A program made the position numbers and the translations under genes. Source: Warburgia ugandensis (taxonomy: Eukaryota > Streptophyta > Magnoliopsida > Canellales > Canellaceae). Taken from it: a stretch of DNA of 64,000 bases. The notes under the pieces were generated by a model. That model did not search any database and was not told where the DNA came from. It was given only the letters and a program-made list of their open reading frames with translations. Every line of letters begins with the position of its first letter. Position 1 is the first letter of the stretch. Where the stretch lies: NCBI GenBank assembly GCA_035236585.1, contig CP141136.1, positions 33,812,949 to 33,876,948 on the forward strand, given 5' to 3'. Positions 51,064-63,329 of this stretch are shown piece after piece.

Positions 51064-53724
51064 TGTGACGACCCGGGTTTTCCCATGCAATTTTTAAATG
51101 CAATATCTAATTCTTAAGGTGGGATGCATCCCTATTTGAAAACCATTTTATAAAAACCATGCAATGCAGCGGAAAACCTTTTAGTTTTAAACTCATTTTG
51201 AAAACCCCGAGTGTCATTTGCTTTCACAACAACCAAAGTAGTTTTTGAAAAGCTTTAGAAATCATAAGTGTTTTTCCCCAGATATATCCAGTTGCAGCAC
51301 ACAGCCCAACTGTAATTAAATACAAATACATGTCCAAAGGGTTGAGAATTTACTTACATGTATAGTTGTCTCCTTTGTTTATTCACGTGCTCGTAGCACT
51401 AATATCTGCTGAGGTGTCTTCTATTTGTAAGTGGAACTATCCTAAAAATTGTTAAGGATAGGGTGAGTATATACTATACTCAGTAGGAGTCTATCACTAC
51501 TAGGTTTGCAATGCATGCTATGTTTAAAATCATGTGCTCATAAAAACATATGCATGTTCGAATAATCATGTTCAATATTGATATTAAAAACCACTGTCAA
51601 ATTGACATACTGGCAACTAAAAAAATAGCATAATCCAAGTCGAAAGTATCATATATCATAAACATAATGATATGCATAAGATGCTCCACTGAATCCAACT
51701 CATGGATATCTGGTATGGTCGACCAACCTCATGTCATGCCATACGCAATGCAAATAAGTCCACAAAACCATAGGGTCCAACTATGGCCATGACCTCCTCG
51801 CCGTGTGGTCCCCGGGTACCTGAGGACACTCGGTGATAGCCTCAACGGGGCTTATGACACGTCGACCCAGCGCCGTGACACCAGTGCTAGCCCCCTGTAT
51901 CACATGCAGTCGACGTAGGGACGTTGCCCTTTTTAGGCGTGGTACCCATCCACCTAATAGTGGTAGAGGCTGAAGGCCAACCCAAACCTCTCGGCATAGT
52001 GCCCACGAGCTTATCAACCCAAATCATAATCAGATCAAACAAGCAAAAACCTCTCTCTTTTTTTTTCAAAACCTGTCCTCTTCGAGTCCCTCACAACTGC
52101 CTGGCCCTCAGCACTCCAGCGTCTTTTGGTAACCCTCAAGGACATGCAATTTTTGTAAGAACTTAATGCTCACAAATCATGCAATGTATGCAATTGTTTG
52201 CAAAACATATTTATGCATAACGTATATGCAAGTATTTACAAAACTTGTCTATGCATAAAGCATTTATCACATGTATGCTGAATTAATTCATGCTAAACAA
52301 GTTATATACTTAAAACATGTATTCTCAAAGCAATCATAGTTCTTTTAAAAGAATCTAGTAGCGATAGAGCACCTACCTGGCCAGGTTGCGCTAACCCCTC
52401 TGTCCTCGTACGCTCCTGAACATGGTTTGGGGAATGAAGGTTAGTTTGGCCTATCTTTTATGGGTTTTAGAGTAGTTGGTCTTATTACTTAGGCATTAAG
52501 GGTCCATCCCTATGCCTATGGTTGTCCTAAGGTCCTAATTGGGCCTTAGTATCATCAGTTTTCCAAAGGTCTAGCGGCCACGCGCCACCATCCTATTCTA
52601 AGGGTCATGCTAACCTTTGATTGGGCCTTGATCAGGGATTTTATAGTTTGGATGTGTCTATGTCATCAATACAGACACAACGCCTTTTCCGGGGCCTCAA
52701 TCAGAGCTCTAGATCTCAAGTTATAAGCTTTTTAGTATCAGGTGTACATAAGGACCTTAAGAGTGAAAAGGCGGAATGCTAGCGCGCTACGCGTCAGCGG
52801 CATGCGCTCCAGCGGCCTTAAGAAACAGAAAATCCTAGAACGCTAATGGGCTGCGCATCAGCAACATGCGCCTTAGTAGGCGCGTCTGCAGACGCACTGG
52901 ATTTTCCCGCCCGTCTTTCCCTTTTGCGGGCGCGTCCACGAATGCGCCCATTTGGTTCTCTCAAACGCAGTCGTCGTGTCTCGTTCCGTTTGGAATGTCC
53001 TGTTCATTGGGGGACCGAGGCATCCTCAAGACACCCTGGTTCGACCCTATCGAACCAATGCGGCCCAGGGAAGATCCCTGGGTCCTTGGTGACTCTCCAT
53101 GGCTCTATTTTGCATGATTTTTCATGCAAAAACTTAGGGAAACTGAGCCTATAACTACTGTGAAGATGGGTTTTGAGGGATCTTGGGCATACCTGGCTCG
53201 TTGCTGGGTTTTTCTCCACGTTTCTCCTCTTGGTTGCTTCTCCAAAACTGGTTTTTCTCAAATTTTTGGGCTGCCATTAGAGGCGCCCAAGAGCTTTATT
53301 TATAGAGCTATAAGAGGGTTCTGGAGGGGGCTCTCACTGCCCTTGAATGGTGGTGGAGAAACCTCCAGAATGGCGGTGATTTCTCCTCCAATCACCGGTG
53401 TTCTAGAACCCTCTAGGAGGTGGAAGATGAAGGGTGCCCGTATCAAAATGGGTCCCTGTGTTTTGCAGGCTAAATCCGTTTTTTAGTAAAAATTACATTT
53501 TTGCCCATGAACTTCAAAGGGCCATAACTTGCTCATTTTAACTCCGTTTTGGGTGATTTTGGTCTTGTTGGATTCCTTTTTCTGAGAAGTACATAATGGT
53601 ACCATTTTCAGGACCAAATTTATGGGTTCAGTCAAGGTGAATAGTGAAATGACCAAAATGCCCCTATCTTCAAAAACTGAACTTTTCATTGCTAACTTGG
53701 GATTACAAAATTGGAGTCATTACA
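51064..53724 (-). mobile_element. Solo LTR D inside the ndhG fragment
   Basis: A single LTR of 2661 bases, from TGTGACGACCCGGG to AGTCATTACA, with a perfect five-base duplication ATGAC (51059-51063 and 53725-53729). The left part follows LTR B (cttttagttttaaactcattttg-like block, ctatttgtaagtggaactat near 51421). The right part follows LTR C (the double about 39-base unit near 52190-52260, ctgaacatggtttgggga near 52415, TATA box 53296-53305, gggattacaaaattggag). The switch lies between about 51470 and 51840. No internal region remains. Confidence 0.93.
53296..53305 (-). promoter_or_regulatory. TATA-like box in solo LTR D
   Basis: The minus strand reads CTATAAATAA at the position that matches the C LTR box. 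If still active it would fire toward lower coordinates, into the LTR. Confidence 0.5.
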
Positions 53725-53930
53725 ATGACGTATCTGATATAGTAGTAATTAGTAAAAAAAAGAATACTTGTACAAACCATTGAAGTAACCCCATCTCTAA
53801 CGGTCCAAAGATAGAAATCATTGTAATGTTCTGAACCATTCATGACCATCATAGCAAATATGATTAATACGTTTACAGCTCTCATGTAAATAAAGAGTTG
53901 TGCACTACTGAATGCCGTCAATGCTCTCAC
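53725..53930 (-). pseudogene. ndhG: ndhG fragment of plastid origin, middle part
   Basis: The minus strand encodes [27 protein letters not shown] and [16 protein letters not shown], recognisable as the central part of NdhG. Substitutions such as an Arg in the Gly-Ala-Ile-Asn stretch show decay, and a frame change precedes the junction. The sequence meets solo LTR D at 53725, and the codons for Ser-Trp span the insertion site. The upstream edge is unclear, near 53930. The N-terminal part of the gene is absent. The plastid piece thus totals about 380 bases. Confidence 0.88.
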
Positions 53931-53945
53931 CTGATCTGTATGCAT

Positions 53946-55088
53946 TCCATACCTACTATCTCACTTTATATCTGAGGCCTTGCCTCAACAAGCTATGCTT
54001 GTGTAAGTGACATCGATAATAATAGTAATTTATAAATATTTATCACAATATGAAATAGCCATGTATCAAATCTTAGGACATGTGATAGATATATTCCTCA
54101 TGAAAATAGTTCTAACATAATTTCAACCATGAGAATAAATAATGATAAGACAACATAAATGGCATGATAACCGAATCAAATCGATGGCACTATCCAAGGC
54201 ATCAAAGATCATAAAATAGTTAAAAATAGGGCAATGCATCCACACCAACTATGTGTTTCTAAAAACATGCTAAATATACAAAGTCTGTCAGGCTCATCCA
54301 AATACAAATATCAAATTAATGCAACTCATGCCACATGCATGTTTGAAAACATGCCAAATCAACTAAGCTTCTAAGGCTCATAAATATACCAAAACTAAGT
54401 TAATACAAATTGCCAAAAAGCTTTGAGAATATATCAATGAATGTGCAAGCCATCAACAGGGCACCTCACACATGGGTCCTAAGAGTGTAAAAGAAAAAAT
54501 CACATCAGTGCAATGCGTTAAATATGTGATGAATATCTTAATGAATATGCACATCATCAACATGGGGCACCCTCACACATGGGTATCGTGAGTGTCCTAT
54601 ACACTCGAATCTTTGGTCATAAGTACTCACACTAATCCTCCACGCGTCATCATGCTATGGGTACACAAGGAATATCCATCCTGACATGCTCACCGTGCAA
54701 TATGATAAAATCAATCATCAAGAAACACATGCATTGCTACAATAACCAACTCTCAAGCCTATCAACTATCACCCCCCATTGACCCCAGAAAAGGAGACTA
54801 AATGTCTGTCATTTATGGGGCCCAATCCGACGTGTAGTTGTGGAATACCCATGATACCCCTTCCTACGAGATTTAACTATCTTCAGGGTAGGTGTCCATC
54901 ATCTCATAAAGTTAGAGGGCGAGTGGTTAACCCTACATCCCTCCTACCATAGCATCCTCTAGGCGAAAACATCCATCATAAATTCATAAAATCACAAAAA
55001 TCAAACATCTCATGGTCAATAAAATGGATACAAAATCCTTTGGTGAAATAATGAAAATTAAGAGCACTTGTGGCTCACCATCCCATGG
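53946..55088 (-). other. LTR G, second part
   Basis: Non-coding sequence continuing the LTR G pattern, with the aggccttgcctcaacaagctatgcttgtgtaag block that matches LTRs A and E. It ends near 55088 where element I begins. Confidence 0.5.
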
Positions 55089-55810
55089 CACTTATTGATT
55101 GATTTACCGCAAGTTCATTGGTTATTATAGTGCAGTTGATGCAAGTACGGGTCAATCGCAAGGGAACTCAACTCAAAAAAGATGGAATTTAAATAAAATA
55201 TAAATTTTTTAAATTAAAATAAATTATAGAAATTAAATAACAATAAATTAAAATTTGAAATCTATTGAACCATTGAAAATTACATATATCCAAGCTAAAA
55301 AGATAAGAAATTAACTAAAAATCAAATAAAATCTACTTCCCTAGCTTGATTATAACAAATTACTTCAAATCTGATAACATCAACATCAATTAGCATTCAT
55401 CAATCTCTCATTGGTACTTTTGATTAAGGATCGAATGGGTGGATCATTCAAATTCTCCAAAAAAATTATGATCTAGGCTAAAGAATGATTTTGGATTTTG
55501 GAAGGCTTAGATCGAATCTTTGGATTCAAATTGAAGATCAGAGATGATAAATCAATTAGGAGAGGTCGTAAGAATAAGATCTACAAATTGATTAAAAATC
55601 TGATATGAAAAGATCAAGAAATAAAGAAATCTTGCTTCTTAAAGCTAGACCATTGATTTGGTTAGGCTTAAATAAAATAGGTTTGGATAACACAATTCCT
55701 GGATTGAGTTGAGAATAACACAGGTCCTAGATAGCACAACAAGGATAGGATAAAATAGGAATTTTCAAACTAATTTTCAATTCCAACTACTTTTCTCACT
55801 TTCCAACTAG
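55089..55810 (-). repeat. Partial 3' LTR of element I
   Basis: About 720 bases matching the left part of the right LTR (59163 to about 59870). It breaks off where the inverted F-type piece begins. Confidence 0.65.
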
Positions 55811-56149
55811 AATGGTATGCATGTATCATTGGATAAGAGTGGATTTAATCAATTACTTTGGAAACCTAAGCATGCAATCTATTTCTAATATTAACTAAGC
55901 TATCTAACAATCTAATTGGATTCTTGAAAAATCAAGTAAACATGATTGTTAGTGTTGGAAATTAAGATACACCATTCATGCAAAGAAATTCCAATAGTAA
56001 GGTAATTGAAACATTCAATGACTATAACATGTAAAACTTGAAATTAATAGCATCAAACGCATTCAAACATTCAAGAACAAAGTTAATATACTACTAGACA
56101 CAAACATGAATGGAAATTTCCAACTAATCTCATTGAATCATATCCAAAA
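55811..56149 (-). repeat. Inverted repeat arm, F-type LTR piece
   Basis: The reverse complement of this stretch matches 57137-57467 at about nine bases in ten or better by eye. Example: aatggtatgcatgtatcatt here against the reversed aatgatacatgcataccatt there. The arms are separated by about 990 bases. Confidence 0.85.
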
Positions 56150-56192
56150 CTCTATCTAACACCCTCTAGGTTTGAAAATTAGTTAAATAAAA

Positions 56193-58110
56193 CAGGTTTC
56201 TCACTTTTTCCTTAATTTCCCACTACGAAATTTCAAAACTCTATCTCATTCTGCCTCTTAGGAAACTTCCTAACCAACCAAATTTCTCCACCTAACACCC
56301 TCCACCTCTTTCCTAACTTATCCTCACTCACTTTCTTAAAACAATAAGCCTTCAATGATTTTGGAAGGGGGCAGATGCCCCTTCCTGAAAAGGTGGTGTC
56401 TCCCACCTACTTCCCTTCCTTAATCCCAGCCACCTTCCACCCGCTTTCCTAATTGGAAACTCTAGCCTTTCCCTTGTCCTAACCATCCAAAATAGCTTGA
56501 TTTAACCCCCACCACACCTTAATATTAGGGCATCCTAGGAGAAGAATTATAAAACTCAGCAAATATCTAACCATGGAAGACTCTTCTAGTTAGGAAAAAG
56601 ATGCCTCCACTTGGAGGAGGATGTCCTCTTCCTAGCTCATCCTTTTCTCTCCTTTTTCTTTGTATTTCTTTTGTTTGGGTGGCTGCCTCTTCATTTCCAA
56701 GGGTGTGAAACAATTCTTCAAGTGTTTCACACCTAGTTCATGTGATTTTTTCTTCAAAAATTAGTTCAATTTCTTCTCTTATTTACTCTAATTCCTTTCA
56801 TGTTAGTTTGCCTTGTTTTTCCTTTATCTTTCCTTGCTTTTAAAGTAAGATTCATGGATGGTTTTTACCTTGGAGTGACAGCCAAGAGAAGTCATCTAGA
56901 ATCTAGTTTTGTTCTTTAGCTTTCATTGCATCTTTATTGTCTTTTAGCCCTCTTAATTTTCCAGCTTCAGTTGCTTAAGTTCCATTGGATTGCTGCCTTA
57001 GTTTGCAAAAGATTCTCCCTTGATTTCAAGCATCCTTGTTCATAAGTAAATGTTGCAACAATTGAAGAAGAATTTGGCTTGCAAGCATTTAAGTTTTATA
57101 TTTAGACTACATGTATGGAGTGTTATGTTGATGAATTTTTGGATATGATTCAATGAGATTAATTGGAAATTTCAATTCATGTTTGTGTACAGCAGTAAAT
57201 TAACTTTGTTCTTGAATATTTAGAAGTGATTAATTTCATGTTTTACATGTTATAATCATTGAATGTTTCAATTACCTTAATGTTAGAATTTCTTTGCATG
57301 AATGGTGTATCTTAATATCCACCACTATACAATCATGTTTTCTTGATTTTGCAATAGTCCAATTAGATTGTTAGATAGCTTAGTTAATATTAGAAATAGA
57401 TTGAATGCTTAGGTTTCCAAAGTAATTGATTAAATCCACTCCTATCCAATGATACATGCATACCATTCAAAGTTACATACATATTATTTGGGTAGTTTTC
57501 CTTTCATTGTTTGGTAGTAATTGCTTTTATTTATTTCTCTTGTTTAGTTATACTTAGATTCCATTATTGTGCATCTTAGTTAGTAAGAAAGTAATCAAAT
57601 TTTTCATACTTGTTAAAACAGTTTATTTGGTTGCCTACTTTAGTTAGTTTTGCTAGATTCGGAAAGTAGTTTGTTAAAGTATGTTTCCATTAGATTAGTT
57701 GTTAATTTCATGTTTAGAAAAGTTAGTTTAGGAAAGTTGCTAAATTGCATTTTAGCAAAGTTTCACTTTAGAAAAGTTTTAATTAAGAAAGTCATAAAAT
57801 GAGAAGTTTTTAATTAAGAAATTCAAAACATTAGAAGTTTTTAATTTAAGAAAGTTTTAATTTTAGAAAGTACATGTTTTAAGAAAGTTTCCCATTTAAC
57901 ATGTTTCTTGTTTTTGATGGGTTTCCAATTTCATGTTTTAATTTTCATTCTAAATTTAGGTAAAAAATCACTTGAATTTTGGCTAGGTTAGATGGTTTAA
58001 AGTGGGGACCACTAACATCACAATAGTTCACTTCTCATGGGATTAACCACACTAGTGTACTATATTGCAAATGATTCGTGCGTTTGCAAGTTTTATTTAA
58101 AATAACAACA
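56193..58110 (+). repeat. F-type LTR, 5'-truncated
   Basis: Third copy of the F LTR in the window, from ttctcactttttcc to aataacaaca. It lines up with 47088-49002. It includes the TATA-like box 56548-56554 and the ttggagtgacagccaag block near 56871. About the first 750 bases of the LTR are missing. No target duplication can be expected for a truncated copy. Confidence 0.8.
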
Positions 58111-59139
58111 ATTGTCTAGAATTTATGTAGGGGAGAAGCTTTTAGATTAGCGTAATCTAACACACCTCTCTTTCATATTTTACTACTGCTTATTGGTTGG
58201 GTTCTGCTCTAAAGTAGTTAATACAATCCTCGTGTTAGGATGCATTTAGACCTTAACAGACATCAATGGAAGGCATAGAAAAATCACTTGGATTTTAAGA
58301 CACTGTTATAACCACAATGCTCAGAAGCCACTGGTGTAACAATAGATCACGTCCTTTTAAGAGCCCCCTTCGAGCATGTGATGGCCTTTATAGATCTCTT
58401 CTAATTTATTTTAAATTAATTTGAAAGGTTAGGTTGTATGCTTATGATGATTATCCTAGGTGGGCCAAGAGGTGGTGATTAAATTCACCCTTAATCTTAT
58501 GAGGTCAGGTGTCTTTACTAATTAATTTTTGCACTCTATGGTAGCTCAATCAAGATATAAATCACCTTAAAGTGATAAACATGTACTAAAAGCAATTAAA
58601 AATAATAAACTAATACAAACCCTAAAATGCAACAATAAAAAAATATACTTTCTATATGCAATTATAATACCAAACAATGCAATATTATTCTAATAATGCA
58701 AACCCTAATATAAGAATTTTCAGGAGTTAGGATTTCTCATAGTGGGGTCCTAGATAAGACCTTGTTGTACAAGAGTTGGACCATTTACATTCCACCTCCA
58801 CTTCTAGGTTATAATGGTCCACCGTTGACCTATATTATTATAACCCTTATTAAATGAATTAAGATTAAAAAATAAGGTGTCCTCACTACAATTCACTTAA
58901 AATAAAATTTTGGCTATCCTAATTGAAGTCCTTCTTGAATTCCTCTTTTTCTAATTTCTTGCAAATAAAAATAGCAATAAGTATAAAAAATTAGGAAATA
59001 TAGTGATTATACACTAAGAAAAATTAAAAATGTCTAAAATGCTAAAACAATTAAATTCCTTTAAATTTTATTTTTTCCATTTATTTATTTTTGGATTTTT
59101 TGAATTTTTTATTAAATTTTATGAAAATTCTATTACAAG
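58111..59139 (-). other. 5' leader of element I
   Basis: Non-coding, AT-rich. On the minus strand a block at about 58360-58230 matches the F leader at about 29460-29610 (including ccttccattgatgtctgtta-like and gaggattgtattaac-like phrases). Confidence 0.65.
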
Positions 59140-59157
59140 TCCCCAACAATGGCACCA
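59140..59157 (-). other. Primer binding site of element I
   Basis: The minus strand reads TGGTGCCATTGTTGGGGA, a tRNA-Asp type site with four differences from TGGCGCCGTTGCCGGGGA, all C-to-T or G-to-A. It is five bases from the LTR edge at 59163. Confidence 0.82.
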
Positions 59158-59162
59158 AAGCT

Positions 59163-60792
59163 TGTTTATTGTTCTACTATAAGTGCACAAGCTATTATAG
59201 CATAGCTTGTGCAAGTAAGGGTAGATCCCCCAAGGACTTGACTTAGAAAAGATGGAGTTTAAATAAAATTTAATTATTTAAAAATAAAAAATTTAAGCAA
59301 TAAATAATTAATATTTTAAATCCATTTAACAATAAAAATTATCAAAATCCAATTTTAAAAAGATAGGAAATTAAAAAAAATTAAATCTACTTTCCTAAAT
59401 GATTATTATACCAAATTACTTCAAATCTAATAACATAAACATTGATCGGACTTCATCAATCTCTGACTAGTACTTTTAATTAAGGATCCAATGGCCAGAT
59501 TGTTCAAAGTCTCCAAAATTTTGATGATCTGGGCTAAAGAACAATTTTTAGTTTTGGACGGCTTAGATCAAATATCTGAATTTCAAATTGAAGATCAGGG
59601 ATGATAAATCAACTAGGATATGACTTGAGAACAAGAACTAGGAATTGATTGAAAATCTGATATGGAAAGATCAAGAAATCCTATTTATTAAAGCTAGATC
59701 ATTGATTTAGTTAAGCTTAAATAAAACAAGTTTGGATAACACAGCTCCTGGATTGAGTTGAGAATAACATAGAACCTAGATAGCAAAATAGGGATAAGAT
59801 AAATAAGAATAAGCTGAAAAAGGACTAAAATGGAATTTGAATTATTGTAGAAAGGGCAAAATTAGAATTTTATCATATTTCTAATTTTAACCGTAAAACA
59901 AAGTAAACCTGACAAAGGAAAAAGATAATGAAGTAGAGAGAGCCAGAGATGAGGTGGGAAGAAGATGAGGAGAAAATTAGAGAAAAGCTAGGATTTCAAT
60001 GGTTATTCTATGTTGGAGAGGTGTGGGCGGCCACTCCATGAAGTCGTTAGGGCAGGCCAGTGACTAAGAGCTGCCAGAGACACTGAAAGAGGCAGAGAAG
60101 TCCAGCCTGCTCAGGTTGGTGGTCAGGCCACATCAATTGAGCGAGGAAGAGGAAAATGGGTTCCGAGGGTGGTGCGGCCAGTCTCCTACGACTTTCGTCA
60201 AAGCCAAGCTAGAGACAAAGGGCACGACAAGAGAGAATGGGGGTGATGTGCAACTTCCTACATGAACGAAAGTGAGAGAGTAAATGGTGAGAAGGGAGAG
60301 TGCATTTCAAAGAAGGCTAGGTGCAAACAGTCCAAAAGGGGGAGTGAGTGGGAAATAGAGGCAAGTAAGAGACGGGGTTGGCCCGACGTCTAGCAAACAA
60401 AGGGAAAGCAGTGAATGGGGTTTGGCCTGGTTATGGTGCAGTGACGAGGGAGATAGAGAAAGAGAAGGAAAGTAAGAGAGAAAAGCAGAGAAAGACAGGG
60501 TGAAGGTATTTTGGCTAAGGAGAGAGTAAGGGATAGAGAGGGAGCATGAGTGAGAAGGAGAAGGAGAAGGAGAAGAGAGGGAAAGAGTGAAAGCAGAGTG
60601 GGGGAAGGAAAAGAGCATGTGAACGAGAAGAAAGATAAAAGAGAGAAGGGAAAGAAAGTGGCTACTGTGATGGGGTTGGTGTGGTGGAGAGGGAGAGGGA
60701 GAGGGAGAGGGAGAGGGAGAGGGAGAGGATGTGGGAGTGAAAGAGGAGAAGAGAGTGAGTGATATCAGAGTGGGGAGATCCACCTACCTACA
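59163..60792 (-). repeat. 5' LTR of element I
   Basis: About 1630 bases from TGTTTATTGTTC to cacctacctaca. The start matches LTR J and the partial copy at 55089. The right half is purine-rich. The 158-codon minus-strand frame at 60307-60783 is a product of this low-complexity DNA (Ser-Pro runs), not a gene. Confidence 0.6.
60687..60728. repeat. (GGGAGA)7 short tandem repeat
   Basis: Seven hexamer units in a longer purine-rich tract (about 60440-60760). It gives Ser-Pro or Gly-Arg artefact frames. Confidence 0.93.
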
Positions 60793-62969
60793 TTCCTTTT
60801 TAAATGTGATACCTTCTCTTTATATAAAATTTTCCAAAACAGGTGGACCACAAGCCTCAATGTACAATAGTAAATCAATCACCAATTAATGACTTCACAT
60901 GTCATGAAGTTGTACCAAAATCATGTTCTTCCACTATCTCGTATAAAATATGACTCATCATAGTCAAATCATTTATCCATGAACAATGATATTTAATGAA
61001 ATCATGCACATGCACATCTGTAACAAATAAGATAGATATTTCAATAAGAATCATAGTATGATATTATTTTCCTAGAATTCATTCATAAATACTGAACAGA
61101 TGTGATGAAAATATGTAGTTACAGAAAAAAAACATGCCCATTTTTTATTATCATCACCTATCTCAAATGAAGAATCACTCGCCTATACCTTTAAAATCAC
61201 AATCGGACTCTAGTCTAAATCAGTTTACTTCAATCTCACTACCTGGATATACATCACATCTAATTCTAACATAGAATTGAAGTCATCCATCTAAGTTGGA
61301 TTCCTAGTTGTAAAATAGATATTATATATCCAGATCTTAATCATATTCCAACACAGTCCAAGGGTTCACAGCTTGGGATTTGAAGCTAGGGCCCACCCAA
61401 GTCGATTGATAATCTAGATCAAACTACACTGAGCCCACCAATAACTACTAGATTCATTTCTTACTCCACTTATAATATATTCTACAGTTATCATACTCAT
61501 ACCAGGTTAATTTTAGATGATCCATCATCAAATCAACTAATCGAGTATGTTCATACGTAAATCATACTCGACTTTAGCTAATTACTACCAAATCAAGGAA
61601 ATTAAGTCATTAGGAGGATGATCATAGCAAACATAGTCAATCTGGAGGACATCTAATTGTTTATGTTGCCGGATAGCCAACTAACTGTCTCGAATGTATT
61701 TGACCTGCACTATGTATAGTTATCTAGCCATGATCGTCCACCTCATCATCTTAGATCTAAGAATAAATTCATAACTCTGATTAAACAATCTCAAAGAATC
61801 ATTTGAACAATATAGATCATTGAATTTGTTTCAATTTCATACCAATATACCTCAACTGATCTTAGCCATTGATCAAGATTGGATAGATCACCTCAAAAAG
61901 CTCTAGATCAAATATCTCTAATATGGATCTTAATATATGTGCCATAGGGATCTCAATGGAAAATTCAGATTATGATGGATGGTTAAATTGGTCACAGATC
62001 AGGTGATCTGGTGTCAAATCGATAGTCTGATTATGATCAATAGTCGGATATTCTCCGATTAACAAATAGAATATTTGGTTTTGTTCCTCGGGTAGCAAGG
62101 TTCACGATAACTATCTCATATTTGTGAAATCCCTTGCCATAGTAAGAGATCAATGTCCAAGGCTAAGGGTGGTTGCTTGTAGTGGGGCTCACCCATGCCA
62201 ATTTAGTAGAGACAGAGTGAGTGGGAGAGTGAAGATGGCTGGTCACTATAGGGTTCTTCACCGCTTGAGTCAGGTAGAGAAGAGGGAAAACAAAGAGATC
62301 AAGGCACACCAACTTGCTCAACGATAAGGTCATGCCAGTGAAGAAAGAATGACAGAGTGGAGACAGGGACATAGGCAGTGGCCGCTACTTGGTCGCCACC
62401 CGTAACCTAGCCGAAATAGAATAGGGGAGAATGGTGGTGCTCACCGATGCTTGAGAACTAGGATTCTGACATGGGATCAATGGAGGGAAGGGGTTCGGTT
62501 GCAGGTATGTGCGTGTGTACGTGCCCAACTTGTTGACCGTGTTGGTGAATGGTGAAGAATGAATCTGATGGATCACAGGAGGATGAAATTGTGCCGGAGA
62601 GGACTCGAAGAGGGAGAGAGAATAGGAGAGAGGGGAATGTGCACCATCATGGGGGTTTGCATTCCATGTCGCTAAAGAGGACAAGAAGATGGGAAGACTA
62701 GGCCGCTGACGTTAGCCTCCTTGTCAAAACCTAAGGAAGACAAGAAAGAGGGCTACGCCAATTGGGGCTTGTTAGGGGTTGCGCCAATCAAAGAAAAACA
62801 AAGGTATTTGGTTCGCCAAATTTTCTTCCTCTGGTCGCATCTCAAGTCCAATGGCTAGGGGCATCAATATCAATTTTGACCCCCCTAATTAGTAAAATCT
62901 CGATATTTTCCATTCCAATGTTTGTTTCACACAAAATTAGTGTTGTTGGAATCATCTTTCGAAAATAAT
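60793..62969 (-). other. LTR G, third part
   Basis: Non-coding continuation of LTR G, with gatcaaatctc-type and gatggatggttaaattgg-type blocks like those in LTR A near 2530-2830. The small open frames at 62124-62684 lie in the part that corresponds to the GC-richer end of the LTRs and show no family features. Confidence 0.5.
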
Positions 62970-63005
62970 TCCCAAAAGGTATTTGAGAAAACCTAGGTCA
63001 TCACA
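62970..63005 (+). repeat. End of the 5' LTR of element H
   Basis: Ends gagaaaacctaggtcatcaca. Its reverse complement, TGTGATGACCTAGGTTTTCTC, closely matches the head of LTR B, so this is the end of a family LTR in plus orientation. A primer site follows after two bases. Confidence 0.65.
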
Positions 63006-63007
63006 AT

Positions 63008-63019
63008 TGCTATCAAAGC
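63008..63019 (+). other. Degenerate primer binding site of element H
   Basis: TGCTATCAAAGC matches 10 of 12 bases of the initiator-Met type site. The two-base spacing to the LTR end is the same as in A, B and C, and a gag frame follows in the same orientation. Confidence 0.7.
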
Positions 63020-63329
63020 CAAGTAGTTCCTTTTACAACGTGTCCTACATATCTAAGGTTTTAAATGGTCAACAAGTAAGAGGTGGTTATTTAAATATGC
63101 GTTAAGATAGTGACTCATATAGAAAAAATTTTAGAATGCAAAATAGATGTTTCCATGGAAGGAGAATACATGGCCTATTGGTTCTTCCCTTGATACTCCA
63201 AAGAAAAAGGATCATGTAAGAGATTGCACTGAACAAATGATGCACAACTTTAAATAATATATACAGCAATAACAGGCTTAAGTTCAAGTCTCATCCATAT
63301 CAAAACTTCCTACTTCCAGCGCTGGTGAG

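Larger units (their letters stand above)
55089..60792 (-). mobile_element. Element I: rearranged Athila-like fragment
   Basis: Direct repeats 55089-55810 (partial) and 59163-60792 share many blocks in order (catcaatctct, ttttgattaaggat, gaagatcag-gatgataaatcaa, ctggattgagttgagaataaca). A tRNA-Asp type primer site beside the right copy puts the 5' LTR on the right, minus strand. The leader next to it matches that of element F in reverse. The rest of the interior is replaced by an F-type LTR piece in plus orientation and an inverted piece of the same LTR. No gag or pol is left and no target duplication was found. Confidence 0.6.
50377..62969 (-). mobile_element. LTR G, solo-LTR-like, heavily interrupted
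   Basis: Begins TATGACACCCTAGGTTTTACATGC, the head of the A/B/E LTR family. The gaggccttgcctcaacaagc block near 53971, gatctaatcgg-type blocks at 61200-62050 and a gttggaatcatctttcg end near 62947 follow in the order seen in LTRs A and E. The plastid insert, LTR D and element I interrupt it. What remains (50377-50885, 53946-55088, 60793-62969) is about 3.8 kb, close to LTR A. TCCCA occurs on both sides (50372-50376 and 62970-62974), a possible target duplication. However, the right end lacks the usual ATTACA, so the boundary is tentative. Confidence 0.55.

Noticed and set aside
60307..60783. 158-codon minus-strand frame rich in Ser and Pro
   Set aside because: It lies in a purine-rich LTR tract with a (GGGAGA)n repeat. 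Composition explains the length, and no domain, signal or conservation is visible.
55084..60797. Target duplication for element I
   Set aside because: The bases beside the two outer edges (catgg and ttcct) do not match, so no duplication is claimed and the ends remain approximate.
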